Shown: positions 58,079 to 64,000 of the stretch, piece after piece | Layout: the number at the start of each line of letters is the position of its first letter | Position numbering within the stretch: the first letter of the stretch is position 1 | Assembly (NCBI GenBank): GCA_011033025.1 | Contig: WFMF01000014.1 | Span: 372,001-436,000, forward strand | Origin: Beroe forskalii | Taxonomy: Eukaryota > Ctenophora > Nuda > Beroida > Beroidae | DNA length: 64,000 nucleotides | Direction: 5' to 3' | Position numbers and translations under genes: made by a program | The notes under the pieces: model-generated | The model's input: only the letters and a program-made list of their open reading frames with translations | Told to the model about the DNA's origin: nothing | Database searches by the model: none

Positions 58079-58182
58079 GGTATAGGCCTTATGTTGTGAA
58101 GTTGTGATATCAAGATGCAGTACAATTATCAAGCAACTGATAATCATGATTATTTCAACACGCACACTAAAATGGTATATAA

Positions 58183-60261
58183 CAATCAAAGCGATGCTCT
58201 TAAATCACCAACTCATGATAGTGTTTGCATCCAATAAATCAACTGTAGATTTATAGTTTTAAGTTATGGAGCATGGACGGGAAGTTGGGACTGAATTGAC
58301 ATAAAAATCAGACTTTTGTATTCAATGAATTCATGTGAGGTTGCTGATTATGATGCTCTCGTTCTAAGTTTTTGTTGTCGATTATGAGTATCAAGAGTCG
58401 AACTGTGAAGCACTTCAAAACAGAAAAATATCATTACCTGTACTATCGGTGGAACAGGAGAATATCCAAGTACAAATGTAACTTCGAATCTGAAAAATAC
58501 TGAGTTATAGGTCATGATTAACTATCTGGACGAATCTTAAGCCAAATTATTTGCGTTGGTGTAAGATAATCTTTCCAAAAGTCGACAAATAACTCCCAAA
58601 CAAAATTCCTTCATTAATATATCTCAATATCAATCTGGAGAGCTACTTGTCAACGAAAGTGTGTGAGTGTGTAAAAAAGTGGGTATGTGTGTAAAAAGTT
58701 ATAAGTGTTAAAAAGGAGTGTAAAAAGAATGAAAAACAAGCTAAAAAATGTGTACGTGTATGAAAAAGTATGTACGTGCGTAAAAAAGTGTGCAAAGGGG
58801 GATGTCAGTGTCTGTGTCTGTTTTAACTTTTCTAACTTATTTTTGGGACAAAACAGACCTGTCCGTTATGTAGTAGATAAAATTTATAAATCCCATCCAA
58901 TGTCTTATCTATAAAGGTCTATGGGTATACTACAAACCTGTCCGTTATGGGCCACGCAAGAATCCGGAATCCTGAGTATCACAGTTTAGGTATTGGAGCA
59001 TTGAAGCATTGATAGACAAAAATTTGGACCCCTTTAGGCTTTATGTGAGTGAGAAAAACGCACAAAACGGCATGTTCGTCTTGTCCTTTTTTGCATCAGA
59101 GGCTGGGCAGAGGGAGAAGAATTTGGTAGTGTTTGGACTGACTGAATCAACAGATGAAGACGTAAAGGGCTGGGTCAATGAAATGCTGGATGCTATGGGC
59201 GAAAAGCCATCATTTGAAGCATAAAAAATTGGGAGAGTGAGGGAGGGTGCATCGAGACCCAGGCTCGTGAAGCTGAAAAGCACTGGGACAGTGGCTGCTG
59301 GTATGAGGAGGAAGATGGATTTGCTGAAGAAGACAGAGTTGTTCAAGTAATTGTTTATCTGCCCTGGTCGGACTTTGATGCAGAGGAGGGAGCACAAGGA
59401 CTGTATGGTGGAACTTCGAAGACACTGTGCTGAGCAACCTGACAGAGCTCACGTCATAAGGGAGGGGGTTGTTGATACTGTGGACAAGGACAGAAGGGGA
59501 CATTGAGGATAGGAGAGATGCGTAATTGGGCATGTCTAATTTTTGACAAAGGGGGGACAGTCATCAATTTCTACCTTTGTGTGGACTGTGGAGTTGCAGT
59601 TATAACTGTATTTTATTTATATCATTATCTTATATGTTGATATTACATTTTGGTAATTGCTAGCCCCCAGTTGTGAGTACACAGGGCTGTATAGTCATCA
59701 CAATCATTTGGAATCTACAGACTGTTTTAGCTGAGTTTCACTTTCAGCCATCCTTTTATCTTTTCATTGGTGTGCTGTGTCCTATGAAAGGACCTTTTCA
59801 TTATATATTGTTATATTTTTTCATATACATTTGAAAAGCCCTTAGTGGTGCAGTAAGCAGATTTGCAATCAATCAAAATCCGTTTTGTCTGCTTTTGAAT
59901 AGCAGACAAGTGTGCAAGTGTTCAACAAAGTGTGAAAGTGCATTAAAAAGTGTGTGTGCAAAATGACATATAGGTACTATTGTCTAATGTTTATTTGATA
60001 CTGAAGGATTGTGCCACAATCTATTTAATCTGATAAACAAATGTTTACCTAATGCATCTCATGGAATGCAGACATTCACAATCCAAATGAGCTGCACTTG
60101 TATAAACATACGAGCTGCACCTTGTATAAAGACTTCGCCAATGAAGCTCTGATAGAAAACACTCTGTCTTGGGCTCCAATCATTCTTCTTTCCTCAAATG
60201 GCATGGTTGTTTTAATAATAAAATTCATCAAATGAGTGAAAATTGATTCATATTTGCCAAA
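58183..60261 (+). repeat. Family A long repeat, copy A5 (5' part)
   Basis: Closely matches 19375-21545 of copy A2 in the same orientation, including the ACACAC/GTGTG block, the ORF1-like pseudogene and the AGCAGACAAGTGTGCAAGTG segment. Similarity weakens after about 60020. The copy is interrupted at about 60262 by a LINE and resumes at 63095. Its first 190 bp repeat 57226-57400. Confidence 0.82.
59009..59506 (+). pseudogene. LINE ORF1-like fragment with two in-frame stops (copy A5)
   Basis: Same peptide and same two TAA stops (59222-59224 and 59348-59350) as 20209-20706, ending in TGA at 59504-59506. Differences from copy A2 are a handful of substitutions near the end (DKDRRGH instead of DKDRSSH). 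It is non-functional cargo of the repeat. Confidence 0.65.
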
Positions 60262-63094
60262 AATTCAAAACTGAAATCTGGTGATCAAACTCTGTTTGAA
60301 AAATATAGAAAATACAGAAAAAAGTTGACCACTCTTATACGTGCTGCTAAAAAGAAATTCTTTTCTAAAAAATTTGATAACTGTCATGGAGACAGTAAAC
60401 AGACATGGCAACTTATCAATGAGCTCAGGGGCAAATGTAAAAGCAAGGTGAAAAACTTTTTTGTGATAAATGGAGTATTAGTAAAGGAAAGGAGAGTAAT
60501 TGCTGATTCATTCAACAAGTACTTCACATCAGTTGCAGTAAAACTTAATGAATGTAATCCCTCAGCTGATGGCATTCCTGTATTGGAAGTCCCACACTTT
60601 AGTAAGTTTATCAATAAACGAGTTAGTGAAACCATGTACTTTGAACCATGCTCTCATGATGAAATTGATTCCATAATTACACAGCTGGATGGTGGAAAGG
60701 CTAGTGATATACCCATAAGAGTACTCAAAGCTTGTAAACAAATATTTATACCTCACTTGACCAATTTTTACAATGCATTTATTGGACTTGGCGTTTTCCC
60801 TGATTCCTTAAAGATTGGTCAAATCACTCCTATTTTCAAAAAGGGTGACCCTCAGCTGCTACAAAATTATAGACCAATTTCTACACTCCCATGCTTGGGA
60901 AAAATTTTTGAAAAGGTTATCTATTCTCGTGTTTACAAATTTTGCATATCCAAAAAAATAATTTATGAAAACCAATTTGGTTTTCGAGGTCACCACTCAA
61001 CAACTCATGCCGTTAACTATTCTGTGGATAAGATAATTCATAATATTGAACACAAGAATCACATTCTTGGAATTTTTATTGACCTTAGTAAAGCATTTGA
61101 CACTATTAACCATAATAATTTGTTATACAAACTTGAAAACTATGGTATACGAGGTATAACACTTAGCTTATTAAAGAGTTATATGGCTAACCGCAAACAG
61201 TTAACCAATTTTAATGGAATGAAATCTGATCTAGAATCAGTTGTTTATGGTGTTCCACAGGGCTCTGTACTAGGACCTCTGCTTTTCCTTATATACATTA
61301 ATGATATTGTGCAATCATCAGCTCTTGGTCACTTTGTGTTGTTTGCTGATGATACTAATATTTTGTTACTGGCCAATCTGAAAGGGAAGTTTTTGAAAAA
61401 GGCAATAAGCTTCTACAAGAGATCAGCCTCTACATGATGAGCAATCAACTACACATCAATACTGAAAAGTGTGTATATATGCACTTTAGACCTAGGATTA
61501 ATAATAGTGAAAGAAAAACATGTGCTAGAACAAGAGTTGTTGGGTGTGACCACACTTTGATGTTGAATGGATTTAAAGTTAAAAAAACTGATCGAGCTAG
61601 ATTTCTTGGTATAGTCCTTGATGAGAACCTAACATGGGATATGCACCTTGAGCATCTTGAGCAAAAATTGAACAGTTGTATCATAACTATTAAAAGAATC
61701 AAAAAGTTCATTCCAAATGACCACTTTAAGAAGCTTTATCACACTCTCTTTGAATCGCACCTTACTTATGGCATAACATCCTGGGGCTCCTGCTCCCCAC
61801 ATAAAATTGACAAAATTTTTTTCCATTCAGAAACGGTGCCTTCGTCTTTTGTTTGGGAAAAAGCTTAACTTTGACCATGCTGAATTTTATAAAACATGTG
61901 CTAGAGTCAGATCATATGATGATCAAATGCAACCAAAAAACTTTGTACTTGAACACACTAAACCATTATTTAAGGAACACAGCTTGCTCACTGTTCAAAA
62001 TCTGCAGAAACTTTATTGCATGAATGAAATCTTTAAAATTCAAAAATATAGGTATCCAATTTCTCTTTGTAACTTTCTAAAACCTCAATGTGATACCCCT
62101 AGGCAATGCAGGAAAAACCTGCTTTCATTGCCTAACTATCACCTACTCACCTCCAGGTACCAATTTTTATTTCATGGCATTGGTATCTGGAACAAAATTG
62201 TTCCTGCACTCAATTTCCTTTGTGATTTTTCTATCTCCTCAAGTTTCTTCAAAAATAAATGTAAAGAAATTTTAATGAAAAATCAGAACAATGGCAACTC
62301 AATTCTTTGGGAGAAACACAACTTAAACTAGTTAGCAAAATAAGGTTATACTATTACCATATTGACTTCTTAGTAATTGTATTTAATCAGTTTTTTTTAA
62401 TTTTTAATAATTGTTCAATAGCTTGAAGAGTTGAATGAGTAACTTAATTCTCATACTTATTGTTAACTTGTTAGTTTGGTTTAAGGTCAATGGTTACTAA
62501 CTAGGGGTTTGATATCATCACAACATTATTTTATTTGGATATCATGACAACAGTTTTTAATTTCTATATAATGTATCAATTATTCATATAATATGATATA
62601 TAATTATTATTTATAATTTCTGCTGTTTTTCGTTAATTCAGCCTGTATTTTATTTATTTATTAATTTTAATTAAATTATTTCGTAATGCTATGGATATTT
62701 GGCAGCTACTTTATTTCGAAGTGCTATTTGATTTCAATTAAATCTAATTTAATCAACCTTGTTGAAGTTGTACCAAAGGTGATATTCAAGTTATTAGACA
62801 GATATTTCCCTCACCAGCAACGCAAAGCAATTGATATTAAGTTCATATAACTACCTAAAACCTAAAATTTATTTGTATTAGGTTACTTAAATTATTACGT
62901 CATGTTACCTTATTAATATTATAATGATATATGTATATTTGCTTTTATGTTGTATATATGGTTCTTATTTTTATACCTAGTTAGGTACTAACCTATTTAT
63001 AATTCATCACATTCATAATATGTTACCTAATTTTCATTGATGATGTTTGGTTGAAATGGTGTAAAATATAACATTCTATTGTTTTATTAAACTT
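60262..63094 (+). mobile_element. 5'-truncated LINE inserted in family A
   Basis: Left flank matches 21491-21545 and right flank matches 21552 onward, so the 2.8 kb between them is an insertion. It starts in the region between endonuclease and reverse transcriptase (QTLFEKYRKYRKKL), lacks the endonuclease, and ends with about 750 bp of AT-rich 3' sequence. Severe 5' truncation is the usual fate of LINE copies. TGCCAA occurs on both sides (about 60256 and 63105) and may be part of a target duplication, but the join is not clean. Confidence 0.8.
60325..62331 (+). pseudogene. LINE reverse transcriptase, two frameshifts
   Basis: The reverse transcriptase motifs are well kept: GDPQLLQNYRPISTLPCLGK, ENQFGFRGHHSTTHAV, GIFIDLSKAFDTINH, YGVPQGSVLGPLLFLIYIND and the catalytic LFADDTNIL. 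The first break is at about 61391 in a T run (agtttttgaaaaagg), after which KLLQEISLYMMSNQLHINTE resumes in another frame. The second is at about 61817, also in a T run, restoring FSIQKRCLRLLFGKKLNFDH. The thumb and C-terminal part continue to 62331. It belongs to the CR1/Jockey-like group and differs clearly from the LINE at 23393-30107. No nuclease domain. Confidence 0.88.
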
Positions 63095-64000
63095 GGATTA
63101 ACTGCCAAACCCCAGACTTAATCCAGCTGGACAAAGGTAGCCCTAACCCAGTTAACTCTCGCTGTAGTGCAAGACTTCCAGTCATTTTAAAAACAAATCT
63201 CAAATATTTTATATGAATCTCAAAAAAATTAGGTGATTAAAATTTCAGCATGGAAATCAACAAAATTTTCCCAAATAGGTTATTGAACTTGAAGCATAAG
63301 AATAGTGTTGACTTTGTCATGTGACCAAAGACTTTGAACTGACCTGGAGCAGAAAAAAGACCAACAGACTTGAAATATTCAGTAACAATATTCAGTAACT
63401 GAATCAAAATTGTGGGTCACATGACCAAGCAAGCATTATTTGATGTGTCAAGTATATATTTCTGTTCAGGTTTTCATTAATGCAACAGCTTTTGCCAATG
63501 AAATCTTTAAAAAATTATCCATTGCTAGATTATAGCCTATTATTTCATTGAGACTGAATGACCAAGAAAATCACATATTACCAAATATTAAATTATGATG
63601 CTAATATATCCAATTTGTAAATGGGACCTAAAGCCCTGAAGAATATGGTATATAAATTTCTAAACCAATCGATCGAAGTGATGTTGCATAAAATTAAATT
63701 TCCAATTAATGATTAAGAATCTATCTTGAATATTTTCAAAACTCAATAAATAAATAAAAATCCTTACAACATCTATGAAATATTAAAAACCGTTGCAATT
63801 AAGGCGAGGGAGTAAAAACTAAATACACTATGTTCGATTCCCCCAAACGGCCCTAAGCCAAACTTCTGGTAAGTTTCCCATACCAAACTTCTTGTCTTCT
63901 CTTTTACCAAGGGCGTCGCAAGGAATTACGCCGCGCGCGCAAATGAAGGGATCTGGTAAGAGCAACTTGGCGTGGCCCCGCACTAAAAAATTTCGCGCGG
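63095..64000 (+). repeat. Family A long repeat, copy A5 (outer part, cut by window edge)
   Basis: Continues the copy interrupted at 60262. 63103-63660 follows 21552-22440 with some deletions. 63720-64000 matches the foldback end, being closest to the reverse complement of 22975-23230 (AATTAAGGCGAGGGAGTAAA, CCCCCAAACG, GCGCGCGCAAATGAAGGGAT). Confidence 0.75.

Overview
This is eukaryotic, almost certainly metazoan, nuclear DNA. It holds three recognisable host genes: a ferrochelatase in one exon on the plus strand, a spliceosomal PRPF39 gene of about 16 exons on the plus strand, and a Na+/K+-ATPase beta-type subunit gene of about 7 exons on the minus strand. GT-AG introns, AATAAA, animal-type LINE retrotransposons and CCCTAA-type telomere-like repeats all fit an invertebrate animal. 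I cannot name the lineage from sequence alone.

Layout. 1-5549 and 15378-23230 are two copies of one long repeat (family A) in opposite orientation. They bracket a 9.8-kb segment holding GC-rich inverted-repeat elements, a telomere-like MITE, the ferrochelatase gene, and a 40-bp satellite. Two elements have inserted into the satellite, each with target-site duplications. The larger is a 2.5-kb foldback element whose core is a strand-switching TCGAC microsatellite. 23393-30107 is a nearly full-length LINE of the Jockey/I/R1 type, broken by a short SINE-like insertion in ORF1 and one frameshift in ORF2. PRPF39 follows at 30189-37413. 37414-42732 is intergenic AT-rich DNA with a MITE and small hairpins. 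The ATPase beta gene occupies 42733-47584, with a 965-bp TIR element in one intron. 49645-57722 is a second, asymmetric foldback made of family A sequence. 58183-64000 is another family A copy, interrupted by a 5'-truncated second LINE at 60262-63094.

The host genes are unrelated housekeeping functions (heme synthesis, U1 snRNP/splicing, ion pumping) and do not form an operon or pathway. The distinctive content is the repeat architecture: nested inverted repeats at four scales and a long repeat family carrying a dead ORF1-like gene whose two stop codons are shared by all copies. The palindromic GGCCCTTTTGGAACA arrays at the inner end of that family are a further feature. All exon boundaries and element limits were read by eye from splice signals, protein similarity and copy-to-copy comparison.
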